From contig JAGHIZ010000024.1 in the NCBI GenBank assembly GCA_017886875.1, positions 1 to 64,000 on the forward strand: DNA of 64,000 nucleotides, in the 5' to 3' direction. Position 1 is the first letter of the stretch, and every line of letters begins with the position of its first letter. Origin of the DNA: Butyricicoccus sp. Lineage in GTDB: Bacteria; Bacillota; Clostridia; Oscillospirales; Butyricicoccaceae. Made by a program: the position numbers and the translations under genes. This document shows positions 52,710 to 61,541 of this stretch, one piece after another. The notes beneath the pieces were generated by a model. It was not told where the DNA came from and ran no database searches. It was given only the letters and a program-made list of their open reading frames with translations.

Positions 52710-54314
52710 ATGAGAAAATTTACACAAAACCGACCAGAACAGTTTCTTAAATCTTGCCGTTCATCACTTGTAAATTCGTTATCTGGCAACCTTATGGAAA
52801 AAGTAATAGAAGTTCATACTTCCTCACCGCCTTATAAGCTGACTTCAATAGCAGAAAAACGCCTTTGTGCCTCTGATGATTATTCACTCTGTGATGATAC
52901 GGTTTATAATGTGTACGGCGACTCGGTAAATGCAATTGCTGTATGGGCTGGAATAATATGTGCTCACATTAGAGGTAAGCCTCATCGGTATAAGATTCTT
53001 GTTGTGTTTTACAACAGAAAGCACCATATATTCGCCATACCGATAAATATGGTGGATAAATCGTTTAAGCTCCCTGGGTTAGATTTTTCAAACGAAGAAA
53101 TGGCACTTCTCATAGCCATGGCGAACGATATTAGTCACCCTAACGAGAATATTGAGGTTCACACTAAGGTAAAGCACCCCGCTAAGCAGCACATAACTTA
53201 TCAGACGAGCCGATTCAATCACGCTCGTAATAATAAAGCTTTTTTAGAAATGCTTATCGATGAACCGCATATACTTGAATGTTTACTACCTGCTCTAGAT
53301 GTACAGTTGAGGTCTTTCAAACGCTTTAAAGATGCACCATGTGGTGTATATAATTTTACATCAGGCTCCAGTGATATTCAAGATATTGACCAGCTCAAGA
53401 GCATTTTAACTGCCGCCAACTTTGCTTACTCCGACAATTATGCAAACGCTAAACCGGCTGAGTTTAAAGTAAAAGACGAAAGCGATTTGAACGTATTTAA
53501 CAGATATTCAGACAGAATAATTCTGACTCAGGTTGGCAACTCATCAGCCATAACTGATAAACTCCTTGAGGTTGTTGGTGAAAGAGAAATTCAACGCAAA
53601 TTTTGCAGTAATTTACCGGATCGACTTGAAACCGTACCAATTCTACTCGGCAAAAGGTTACTGCCAAGCGATTATGTTTATAACATCGAAATAGCCAGTG
53701 TTATAAATCCGCTTGAATATCATGAATTGGATTTAATCAGAGCTACTTGCAAGTCCGTTCTTAACAGAGAAATCGCTCAAAAAGTGTATGATAACTGGAG
53801 GTATATTATGAGTTATGAGTACTCATACAACACCTCTACTTTTACCGCTTGGACTGATACTATAAAACGAACGGTTCTCCATTCCATAGCCGGTCAAGAT
53901 AAGGAGCTTTTGGAGCTTGCCGATGATATTATCGGCAACATTAAAACCCAAAGAAGAGCTGAAGAAGAAAAGAGAACTGAGCTGATACAAAAGGCAATCG
54001 ATAAGATAAAAGACTATGAGAGTTTTAAAGATAAAATCATAGACCGCCCTAAAACCAAAGCAATTGCCAATGACAAGCTCAGCGATGAAGCTTATGCATT
54101 TTGGTTTACACCTCAAAAGGGTGCAGACCAAGGGCAAAAGTTTTTAGCATTTAATAAAATATCTCTCTTACGTTTGTTAAGGTCAATAGGTGTTGATGAA
54201 GCCTTATACGAGATATTTCTGGAAAAGGCTGAAACAGCAGGTCTTTTACAGGATAAAAACAGGTCTATATCCCTATCGGGCGAGACTTTTAATGCTATAA
54301 CTTTTTGCACCTAA
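52710..54314 (+). CDS. Unrecognised 534-aa element protein upstream of RecQ-like helicase
   Basis: I do not recognise this protein. It has a mixed alpha/beta N-terminal half, a helical middle (EDKRTELIQKAIDKIKDY-like, coiled-coil type near 415-445) and a C-terminal segment FLAFNKISLLRLLRSIGVDE...LLQDKNRSISLSGETF that looks like a winged helix. AAAGGAGC precedes the ATG. It stands 57 bases before the second RecQ-like helicase, in the position the 310-aa protein holds relative to copy A, so a replication or DNA-processing role is possible. Confidence 0.7.
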   Translation: MRKFTQNRPEQFLKSCRSSLVNSLSGNLMEKVIEVHTSSPPYKLTSIAEKRLCASDDYSLCDDTVYNVYGDSVNAIAVWAGIICAHIRGKPHRYKILVVFYNRKHHIFAIPINMVDKSFKLPGLDFSNEEMALLIAMANDISHPNENIEVHTKVKHPAKQHITYQTSRFNHARNNKAFLEMLIDEPHILECLLPALDVQLRSFKRFKDAPCGVYNFTSGSSDIQDIDQLKSILTAANFAYSDNYANAKPAEFKVKDESDLNVFNRYSDRIILTQVGNSSAITDKLLEVVGEREIQRKFCSNLPDRLETVPILLGKRLLPSDYVYNIEIASVINPLEYHELDLIRATCKSVLNREIAQKVYDNWRYIMSYEYSYNTSTFTAWTDTIKRTVLHSIAGQDKELLELADDIIGNIKTQRRAEEEKRTELIQKAIDKIKDYESFKDKIIDRPKTKAIANDKLSDEAYAFWFTPQKGADQGQKFLAFNKISLLRLLRSIGVDEALYEIFLEKAETAGLLQDKNRSISLSGETFNAITFCT

Positions 54315-54371
54315 AAACGGCTTAATTTTGAAGTTTTTAAGTTTTAACGTTTTTTAGGAGTTGATGAATGT

Positions 54372-55625
54372 ATGAATATTAATAGTATAGCCACCGAAAA
54401 TGTTTTGGCTAAACTTAGTGTTTCAAAACTTCGCCCACAACAAGAGCAGGTTCTCCCTGATATCCTGTCAGGCAAAGACGTCACGGTTGTGATGCCTACG
54501 GGCGGAGGCAAATCCTTGCTTTACCAAGCACCCGCTATAATGGATAATGACAACGGTCTAACCGTTGTCATATCCCCCTTAAAGTCGCTGCAAAAAGACC
54601 AGATAAACCACCTCAAACAAAAGGGGATTAAAGCTGAGCTTCTAAACAGCACACTTAGCTCAAGCGAGCATAGCAAGGTTTTGCACGATATGTGTGAAAG
54701 CGGCGGCTTGCTTTATCTAGCACCTGAGCAGCTGCTGCGTGATGATGTGGCTAACGCTTTAAAGGCTTCCAACCTTAAGCGAGTGGTTATTGATGAAGCT
54801 CATATTCTAGTTGAAGTTAAAGACGATTTCCGTAAGGCATACGGTGAGATTGGCAAGTTTATTTCCAGCTTGCAAGATCGCCCACAAGTTATTGCTCTAA
54901 CCGCAACAGCTACTAAAGAAAATATAAGTGAGATAAAAAATTCGCTTAATATTGAGGAGTGTAATGACTTCCGTTTTCCTGTGCGACGTGAAAATCTAGA
55001 GCTTTACATAAAGCGTATAGACAGTAACAAAAAGGGCAAGAAATCAAAAAAGCGTTTGAAAACCGTTCGATTTGATATGGTTGAAAATGCCGTTTCAGAG
55101 CTTAAAGACGGTTCTGCAATAGTATTTTGCACAACAGTTAAAATGACCAAGCAGCTTTATAAGTTTTTAGATGCTCATGGCTATAAGGTCGGCAAATACC
55201 ACGGCAAGATGAAAAATGACAAACGTGAAAAGGCTCAACAGGATTTTATATCCGGCAAGACAAAGATTATGGTCGCAACCAATGCCTTTGGCTTAGGCAT
55301 AGACAAGCCCGATATAAGGCTTGTAGTACACGCAAGTTTACCTCTTTCTATGGACGGATATATTCAGGAAATTGGACGTGCTGGACGTGACGGTGAAAAA
55401 TCAAAATGTGTTCTTATATACGCAGATAGTGACTTTTTTCAGAATGAACGCATACTCAAAAGCGGAGATGAGCAGTCTGTAAAGCGAAAACTTAAAGGTC
55501 TGGCACATCTTAAAAAGTTTGTGAATACTCAAAAATGCCTCTGGCGTTTTATCGAAAAATACTTTGGTGAGTCTAAAAAGGATAGCTGCAAGAAATGCTG
55601 CAACTGTCGTTTGAAGAAATTATAA
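54372..55625 (+). CDS. Short RecQ-like SF2 helicase (copy B)
   Basis: A 417-aa helicase close to RecQ in its core: RPQQEQVLPDILSGKDVTVV, PTGGGKSLLYQAPA (Walker A), VISPLKSLQKDQ, DEAHILVEV (Walker B), ALTATATKE, TNAFGLGIDKPDIR and QEIGRAGRDG. The long winged-helix and HRDC parts of RecQ are missing; the end has CKKCCNC, a possible zinc site like the one in copy A. The ATG at 54372 has GGAG upstream. An excisionase-like gene follows with a 29-base gap, and the integrase lies just beyond. Confidence 0.9.
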   Translation: MNINSIATENVLAKLSVSKLRPQQEQVLPDILSGKDVTVVMPTGGGKSLLYQAPAIMDNDNGLTVVISPLKSLQKDQINHLKQKGIKAELLNSTLSSSEHSKVLHDMCESGGLLYLAPEQLLRDDVANALKASNLKRVVIDEAHILVEVKDDFRKAYGEIGKFISSLQDRPQVIALTATATKENISEIKNSLNIEECNDFRFPVRRENLELYIKRIDSNKKGKKSKKRLKTVRFDMVENAVSELKDGSAIVFCTTVKMTKQLYKFLDAHGYKVGKYHGKMKNDKREKAQQDFISGKTKIMVATNAFGLGIDKPDIRLVVHASLPLSMDGYIQEIGRAGRDGEKSKCVLIYADSDFFQNERILKSGDEQSVKRKLKGLAHLKKFVNTQKCLWRFIEKYFGESKKDSCKKCCNCRLKKL

Positions 55626-55654
55626 ATTTACACATTTTTAAGGAGGAAACTATT

Positions 55655-55912
55655 ATGTTAAACAACACTTTTAAGGAACTACCTGATATGCTCAGTGCAA
55701 AGGACCTATTAGAGGTTTTGCCTATGTCCCGTAGCGGTATTTACAAGATGCTAAATACCCCAGGGTTTCCAGTCATTAAAATTGGAAAACGAAAGCTGAT
55801 ACCTAAACACGAGTTTTTGGTTTGGCTGTCAGAGAATATCGACCCTAGTTACCGAGCTTTTTGCCTATCAGCACAGGCTGAGAACGGCACTCAGAGCAAT
55901 CTGAAAAGCTAA
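55655..55912 (+). CDS. Excisionase-like HTH_17 protein
   Basis: An 85-aa DNA-binding protein with LSAKDLLEVLPMSRSGIYKMLNTPGFPVIKIGKRKLIPKHEFLVWL, the HTH_17/excisionase pattern. The ATG at 55655 has GGAGGAAA at good spacing. It lies on the opposite strand to, and next to, the tyrosine integrase, the usual place for the recombination directionality factor. A terminator separates the two converging genes. Confidence 0.85.
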   Translation: MLNNTFKELPDMLSAKDLLEVLPMSRSGIYKMLNTPGFPVIKIGKRKLIPKHEFLVWLSENIDPSYRAFCLSAQAENGTQSNLKS

Positions 55913-55937
55913 ACTTTAGCACCTCTTACTTAACCGA

Positions 55938-55967
55938 AAAGACCGCCATGCATGGCGGTCTTTCATT
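55938..55967. terminator. Bidirectional terminator between xis-like gene and integrase
   Basis: AAAGACCGCCATGCATGGCGGTCTTT, a nearly perfect palindrome, followed by CATTTTG. Confidence 0.88.
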
Positions 55968-55994
55968 TTGTATTCTATTTTTCAATCTAAATAT

Positions 55995-57371
55995 TTATTT
56001 TTTAATCTTTTCTGCAATTTCTGTACACTCTTCCAGTGTTTTATTAAATGCTCTAGTGCCAAATGACTGTTTGAATGTATCATAAATAAGCTTACCCAGC
56101 TCATCAGCTGTTATATTTACATTTATTTGACTGTTTATATCTTTAATTTCAAGAGCATAGTCCGAGCAGTCCATAGGATTCCAAGCGTTTATTTGCTCTT
56201 CCACAGACTTTTTTAAATCTTCAAGTGATACCCCGCTTGCTTTTATCATAGCTTCATCTATAATATTTGCTACGCCTTCAACCGCTTGAGCGTGTGTACT
56301 ATCTAATAGATGCGTATATATCTTCTGTGTAGTAGCGGGAGTTGAATGACCCATCGCCTTGCCTATATTATAAGATGTTATACCAGCCATATTGGAAAGT
56401 GAAGCAAATGTGTGTCTAAGCTCATGTAAAACAATTTTAGGCAGCTCATTCTCTTCGATAAATTTTGCAAATAGCTCTGATAGATAATTAGCCCTATATG
56501 GCTTACCGTTTTCCATTACTACAACATAATCACTGTCATAATATTGATTTAAGATTTTAGTTTTTGTTTGCTCTTGTGCTTGCTTTTCATTTAAAAGCAA
56601 GGTATATAACGCCTGTGGCAAATGCAAAGTTCTAACCGATGATTCGGTTTTTGTGTCTTTTACAACTTCTTTATTGCCCGCCTGTGTTCTGGTTTCATGT
56701 ATGCTGATTGTACGATTATCAAAGTCTATATCTTGCCATTTTAAACCGCAAAGCTCGCCACGTCTCAAACCCAAATACAGACAGATATTTATAGGCAGCT
56801 CCAAACGTGAACCCTTAGCCGCTGAAAGCAGTTTAGCTGCTTGTTCTGGTGTATAATATTCGGCTTCTCTACGTTTCTTTTTTGGCGGTGAAACAAACTT
56901 AGCTGGATTTTTATTTATACGTTCAAATCTTTCGGCTGCATTTAAAATATTGGTTATCAGGTTGTGATGTTTTATAACCGTTGCCGCTGACAACCCCTCC
57001 TCATTTAAAAGCCATGTATAATATTCCTGTATATTATTTTGCGAAAGCTGTTGCAACTTATATTTGCCAAGCCTTGGCTCTAAATAGTTTTTAATAATGC
57101 TCTTATATCCATAAGCAGTGGTTTCGGCTATCTGCTGAGATATAATATTATTAAACCAGTATTCTATCCACTCGGCAAATGTTTCTTTACTAGGAAGCAC
57201 ACTGTTCCCTGCATCTACTTGAGACTTGTGTTTATTAAGTGCACGAACCGCCTCAGATTTAGTATTATAAGTTTCTTGCTTGCGGATACGTTTTCCGTTT
57301 ACGTCCTTTCCGTAATCAAGTCTAAGGGCATATTTACCGTTTGGCTTTTTAGTGATTGTACCATATGCCAT
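55995..57371 (-). CDS. int: Tyrosine recombinase (integrase)
   Basis: A 458-aa phage/ICE-type tyrosine integrase. N-terminal arm-binding part (YGTITKKPNGKYALRLDYG), core-binding part (about 60-160), catalytic domain with Arg203 (LGLRRGE), Lys241 in a VKDTKTESS hairpin, His316 and Arg319 (LHELRH), His342 (MGHSTPATTQ) and the nucleophile Tyr352 (KIYTHLL). All catalytic residues are present. An extra C-terminal 80 residues follow the catalytic domain. It starts 149 bases from the ssrA 3' end and is probably targeted there. Confidence 0.95.
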   Translation of the reverse strand: MAYGTITKKPNGKYALRLDYGKDVNGKRIRKQETYNTKSEAVRALNKHKSQVDAGNSVLPSKETFAEWIEYWFNNIISQQIAETTAYGYKSIIKNYLEPRLGKYKLQQLSQNNIQEYYTWLLNEEGLSAATVIKHHNLITNILNAAERFERINKNPAKFVSPPKKKRREAEYYTPEQAAKLLSAAKGSRLELPINICLYLGLRRGELCGLKWQDIDFDNRTISIHETRTQAGNKEVVKDTKTESSVRTLHLPQALYTLLLNEKQAQEQTKTKILNQYYDSDYVVVMENGKPYRANYLSELFAKFIEENELPKIVLHELRHTFASLSNMAGITSYNIGKAMGHSTPATTQKIYTHLLDSTHAQAVEGVANIIDEAMIKASGVSLEDLKKSVEEQINAWNPMDCSDYALEIKDINSQINVNITADELGKLIYDTFKQSFGTRAFNKTLEECTEIAEKIKK

Positions 57372-57394
57372 ATATCTTCACCTCGTTTAGGGTT

Positions 57395-57440
57395 AGTATA
57401 CATGGTCACTTTTCATCTGTCAATGTCCACTTTTTGACCA
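57395..57440 (-). promoter_or_regulatory. Integrase promoter with repeated operator-like motif
   Basis: On the minus strand, a perfect TTGACA (57423-57418), a 17-base spacer and TATACT (57400-57395). AAAAGTGGACA and AAAAGTGACCA flank the -35 element, 22 bases apart, and TGGTCA/TGACCA form an inverted pair at 57403-57408 and 57435-57440. A regulator such as the Xis or Xre protein could bind there. Confidence 0.65.
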
Positions 57441-57481
57441 CCTATTTTTCTAAAAAGTTGCAAAAATAATATAAAAACAAC

Positions 57482-57510
57482 AAAACCGACAGCCTAAGCC
57501 ATCGGTTTTA
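57482..57510 (-). terminator. Terminator after ssrA
   Basis: AAAACCGA and TCGGTTTT pair around a 12-base loop, T-rich on both sides. It is ten bases beyond the ssrA 3' end and may be chromosomal or carried in by the element. Confidence 0.7.
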
Positions 57511-57519
57511 TTTTGAAAT

Positions 57520-57546
57520 TGGTGGAGACGAGGGGAGTTGAACCCC
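57520..57546 (-). other. Probable attachment site (ssrA 3' end)
   Basis: The tmRNA 3' end, including the T-arm-like GGTTCAACTCC and the encoded CCA, adjacent to an integrase. Integrases of this class often use the 3' end of ssrA, leaving the gene intact. A second copy at the other element end was not found within the window by eye, so the boundary is open. Confidence 0.4.
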
Positions 57547-57873
57547 TGTCCGAAAGCATATTCACAGGAACCTCTACGGGCGTAGTTTATCTTTTATCAT
57601 TCCCTCCACAATTCGCCGACAAACAGGCTAATTGCTTTAGTAGAGTCATAATACATCACAAACGCAACTCTTTGCTTATGACGTTCACCACAAAATCGAC
57701 GCCCTAATCCTAAGCCGTGGTACTCTTAGGTAGGACGGACCAGCCTAATTAGGCAGCCTGTAAAGAATAATTGTTGTTGTTTAATTTATAAACATTTGAG
57801 GCTTTTAAGGAAGCGTCCTCACTTCCGCCCGCTATTCCTGCTTCAACACCCCCGTCGAAGCCAGTACGTCCCC
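57520..57873 (-). ncRNA. ssrA: Transfer-messenger RNA (tmRNA)
   Basis: Rescues stalled ribosomes with SmpB. The 5' end reads GGGGACGTACTGGCTTCGAC, a conserved tmRNA start, and the 3' end GGGGTTCAACTCCCC...CCACCA forms the tRNA-like acceptor with encoded CCA. The tag reading frame ends at a TAA at 57751-57749 and its last codons read NNNYSLQAA; the resume codon is not obvious and the usual Ala start (A-N/D-x-N-Y) is not visible at the expected place. smpB lies 10 bases upstream on the same strand. Confidence 0.96.
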
Positions 57874-57883
57874 ATAATTTATT

Positions 57884-58354
57884 TTAATCACGTTGACGAT
57901 TTTTCATTGCACGGTCGATTTCACGTTTAGCATCACGTTTTGCCATACTATCACGCTTATCATGCAATTTTTTACCCTTACAAAGTCCTATTTCAACTTT
58001 AACGTGACTATTTCTAAAATAAACGCTGAGTGGTACTACAGAATAACCATCTTGTTTAGTTTTGCCAAAAAGTCTTAAAATTTCTTTTTTATGCATTAGT
58101 AGTTTACGAACACGCAAAGGGTCTTTATTAAATATATTACCCTTTTCATATGGGCTTATATGCATACCACGCACAAAAATTTCGCCATCTTTAAAAGTAC
58201 AATATGAGTCTTTTAAATTGACTTGACCTTGACGAATAGATTTAACTTCTGTACCTGCAAGTTCTATACCTGCCTCAATTTTTTCTTCTATGAAATAGTC
58301 ATGCCATGCTTTTTTATTGGCAGTGACTTGTTTTGTGCCTGCTTTATTTGCCAT
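57884..58354 (-). CDS. smpB: SsrA-binding protein SmpB
   Basis: Binds the tmRNA tRNA-like domain and brings it to stalled ribosomes. The 156-aa protein has the family features: [60 protein letters not shown] and the basic C-terminal tail [18 protein letters not shown]. It is immediately upstream of ssrA on the same strand, a common pairing. Length and motifs are normal. Confidence 0.97.
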   Translation of the reverse strand: MANKAGTKQVTANKKAWHDYFIEEKIEAGIELAGTEVKSIRQGQVNLKDSYCTFKDGEIFVRGMHISPYEKGNIFNKDPLRVRKLLMHKKEILRLFGKTKQDGYSVVPLSVYFRNSHVKVEIGLCKGKKLHDKRDSMAKRDAKREIDRAMKNRQRD

Positions 58355-58472
58355 GACAAACTCCTTTCACAAAAGCACTAAAATATCTTGTATATGATAT
58401 CATATTTTTTATTATAAGTAAAGTCTTTTTTTAGAGGAATTATCGACATAGACGCCAATAAATCCCCAAATA

Positions 58473-59285
58473 TTATTCAACTACAATACCAAATTCATAT
58501 AAATCATGATATAAAACATATTGCACTTGTTCTTTTTCATCATATAAATTCATGCGTAAAACTTTTGATATATCTTCATCAATATCATTTAAATTATAGC
58601 TTTCTGAATATAAAAACATATTATCATTCATTTGCAAGTATATTCTTGCTCTGTTTCCGTAAAGTATTTTTGTATTATCTTTAATATCAACTTGTAAATA
58701 TTCTGCCCAAAGTTTGCTTGCATTATAAAAATCTATTTCATTTGCCCAATCCAAAACATCTTGACTTCTGACCTTAAACATTAAAATCTTACCTGTTTCA
58801 TCATCTATATTAAGTGTTAATAAATACTTATTTGATGTGGCTTCTATATCCCATAATATAAGATTTGATGATGGGTCATCATTATCTACAGCAAATTCTA
58901 TTCCACCTATAAAAATTTGTTGTAAATCATCTTCAGAATGTGTATAAGCCTTACTGCTTTCAGGTAGTAATCCCATTTCATATAAAATATCTAATTGTGA
59001 TATAGTATTTTCAATAGCTGTATTTATTGTAAACTTTGAGCCGCTTTCAAACCCTAATGTTTTGGTCTCACCTTTATACATTTTATCACTTATAAGCGAT
59101 ATTCTTTTAACCAAAGATGTGTTATCATCATTATCCAATCTTATTGGCTCCATATCAACAACATTTATATTATTTATATGGCTTAAATCTCTTGCAATCG
59201 TTTCAATAGTTGGCAATGCCACACATAAAGCTACAATGAAAACTAACAATATAAAAATAATAACTCTACGAAATCTAACGGTCAT
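58473..59285 (-). CDS. Membrane-anchored extracytoplasmic protein of a two-component operon
   Basis: A 270-aa protein I cannot assign. The N-terminus has one hydrophobic helix (VIIFILLVFIVALCVALPTI, about 7-28) that anchors the rest outside. The remainder is acidic, mixed alpha/beta with no Cys. The start at 59285 (after GGAGG) overlaps the histidine kinase end by 11 bases, so it is coupled to it. By position it resembles accessory proteins of WalKR-type systems (YycH/YycI-like) that modulate the kinase; sequence similarity was not shown. Confidence 0.7.
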   Translation of the reverse strand: MTVRFRRVIIFILLVFIVALCVALPTIETIARDLSHINNINVVDMEPIRLDNDDNTSLVKRISLISDKMYKGETKTLGFESGSKFTINTAIENTISQLDILYEMGLLPESSKAYTHSEDDLQQIFIGGIEFAVDNDDPSSNLILWDIEATSNKYLLTLNIDDETGKILMFKVRSQDVLDWANEIDFYNASKLWAEYLQVDIKDNTKILYGNRARIYLQMNDNMFLYSESYNLNDIDEDISKVLRMNLYDEKEQVQYVLYHDLYEFGIVVE

Positions 59286-60696
59286 TATAACCCTCCTTTC
59301 GTAAAATAACAGTAACAGTTGTACCTGTTCCCTGCTCACTTGAAAAGCTCATTATACCATTATGTAACTTAACGATTTGACTACATAATTTAAGTCCTAA
59401 GCCTGCACCACCACTTGCTCTAGCTCTTGCTTTATCCACACGATAAAATGCATCAGTAAGCTTTGGTATTTCCTCTTTAGGTATACCATAACCAGTATCT
59501 TTGACTTCTATTTTCCAAATATCAGCTTCTTTTTTAGCGTTTATATTTATATTTCCGCCATCAAGCATAGCTTTTCTAGCATTATCAAGCAAATTACTTA
59601 AAAGAGTTTTAAATAAATCTGGTTCAACAAACCATGTGCTATCATCAGAATTTATATATACTTTTATATTACATTCATTCATGCGTTTCTCAAGCAAACC
59701 ATATACCTGTTCTATCAAGCTTGACATCTTACATTCTTGTTTATTTATTTTAGTTTTTTGTAAAACAATTATATCAAGTAATTTATTTGACAAACTCTCT
59801 AGTCTTTTACCCTCAGTGAAAATATAGTTTGCAGCTTGTCTACGCATATCTGGTGGTAACTCTTGAGAACGCATTAAATCAGCATAGCCTATAATAGAAG
59901 TCATAGGAGTTCTCATTTCATGAGCAAAAGATGCCATAAATTCCTCTTGACGTTGCATAGCATTTTCAAGTTTATTTATATTATCTGAAACTTGCTCTGC
60001 CATTCTATTAAAGTCATCTGCAAGCTGTCCGATTTCATCATCACTTTTTATATTAACTCTTTCAGACAAATCACCGCTTGCAATAGCACGGGCTGTTTCT
60101 GCAAGACTTGTAAGAGAACCTGTAATCCAAAATGAAACCTTTCTTGCAACAAAAATACCTATAGCTATAAGTATCAATGTTATTCCTAAAAAGCTACTTA
60201 TCATATAATCTCTTGATTTATATACACTTTCTATTGGATAAATGCTCTCAAGATAATAAAGCTTATCACCATTGCTTATTGCTGATGCTGTTTGTATTTC
60301 ATGCTCACCAAAAGAATTTATCTGAATACGCCATGCCATTTTATCAACAGATACTTTTTGTGTCATTCCATCTTGAAAAGACTGGTCATTATATTGTTTT
60401 TGATAAATAACATTTCCATATTCATCGGTAAGTTTAAAACGCTGTCCCACTTGTCGCTCTAATACTCTAAGTGTACTTGATAGCTTATTATTATCTAAAT
60501 CATTATTACCAGTTGTAGATATTAGTGTATACATTGCCATACGCTGTGCATTTTGAGCAGCGTCTATCCTTTGAGTTTTTGCACTTACAAATGATTTACT
60601 TATAAGCCATGTACCACATATACTAATGGAAATAGCAAGCATTAAAACAATTATAATTTGTATTTTATCTCTAAAACGTACATTATGAGTCCTCAA
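59275..60696 (-). CDS. Sensor histidine kinase
   Basis: A 473-aa membrane kinase. Helix 1 at about 11-33, an extracytoplasmic domain of about 130 residues, helix 2 at about 166-186, HAMP (about 188-240), HisKA with SFAHEMRTPMTSIIGYADL (His259), and HATPase with DNARKAM, VKDTGYGIPKEE, GGAGLGLKLC and GTTVTV. All catalytic boxes are present. It overlaps the response regulator by 14 bases. The signal is unknown. Confidence 0.94.
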   Translation of the reverse strand: MRTHNVRFRDKIQIIIVLMLAISISICGTWLISKSFVSAKTQRIDAAQNAQRMAMYTLISTTGNNDLDNNKLSSTLRVLERQVGQRFKLTDEYGNVIYQKQYNDQSFQDGMTQKVSVDKMAWRIQINSFGEHEIQTASAISNGDKLYYLESIYPIESVYKSRDYMISSFLGITLILIAIGIFVARKVSFWITGSLTSLAETARAIASGDLSERVNIKSDDEIGQLADDFNRMAEQVSDNINKLENAMQRQEEFMASFAHEMRTPMTSIIGYADLMRSQELPPDMRRQAANYIFTEGKRLESLSNKLLDIIVLQKTKINKQECKMSSLIEQVYGLLEKRMNECNIKVYINSDDSTWFVEPDLFKTLLSNLLDNARKAMLDGGNININAKKEADIWKIEVKDTGYGIPKEEIPKLTDAFYRVDKARARASGGAGLGLKLCSQIVKLHNGIMSFSSEQGTGTTVTVILRKEGYNDR

Positions 60697-61339
60697 ATCT
60701 ATAACCCACCTTATATACAGCCTTTATATTATCTTCCCAGCCAACTTTTTTTCTAAGTCTTTGTACATGAAGGTCTACAGTTCGGCTATCTCCCATATAA
60801 TCACTTTCCCAAACTCTTTCATATATGGTTTCACGATATAAAGCTATATTAGGATTTCTAACAAAAAGAAGCATTAATTCAAATTCTTTTTTAGTAAGTG
60901 GTATTTTTTCACCATCACGCATAACTGTTCTTGATGATGTATCTATTGTTAGTCCGCCAACTTCTAGTATTTTATCCAATTTATGTGTACGTCTTAAAAC
61001 GGTTTCTACTCTTGCAAGTAATTCTATAACTTCAAATGGTTTTATTAAATAGTCCTCTGCACCAAGTTTTAAACCTTTTACTCTATCACTTACTGATGTT
61101 TTAGCGGTTAAAAAAATTACAGGTATTTCTTTTGGTCTTATATAATCCATAAGCTCAAAACCATCTACTCCCGGAAGCATTACATCAAGCAAAATTAAAT
61201 CAAATTGTTTTTTATCTATTATATCTGCTGCTGAAAGCCCATCATATACACATGTGCAACTATATCCCGCTGATGTAAGACTTAAATTTATTAAATTAGC
61301 AATAGGTTCTTCATCTTCAACAATCAATACACGAAGCAT
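60683..61339 (-). CDS. OmpR-family response regulator
   Basis: A 218-aa regulator. Receiver domain with phospho-acceptor Asp52 (LILLDVMLPG), an acidic pair near 9-10 (VEDEEP) and the Thr/Lys of VIFLTAKTS and EDYLIKPFE. The C-terminal winged helix has GEKIPLTKKEFELMLLFVRN and DSRTVDLHVQRLRKKVG. It is the first gene of the operon with the kinase and the membrane protein. Confidence 0.95.
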   Translation of the reverse strand: MLRVLIVEDEEPIANLINLSLTSAGYSCTCVYDGLSAADIIDKKQFDLILLDVMLPGVDGFELMDYIRPKEIPVIFLTAKTSVSDRVKGLKLGAEDYLIKPFEVIELLARVETVLRRTHKLDKILEVGGLTIDTSSRTVMRDGEKIPLTKKEFELMLLFVRNPNIALYRETIYERVWESDYMGDSRTVDLHVQRLRKKVGWEDNIKAVYKVGYRFEDS

Positions 61340-61541
61340 ATGCTTATCCTCCTATTATCCTTATATCATTCATATAATTATATTATCATTGTATCATAAT
61401 TGCATCTAATATAACTAAAAATTTTTCCAAAAATTTTATGGACAGTTTTTCCCAATTTAACTTCAAAATGTGTTATACTATTAAAAACACTCTGTAAAAT
61501 AAATCAGCGTGAATTTCTCAATTTAACTGAGGAGGCTAATC

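Noticed and set aside
57513..57707. Plus-strand 64-aa frame over the tmRNA
   Set aside because: It is antisense to ssrA, whose structure and conserved ends explain the sequence.
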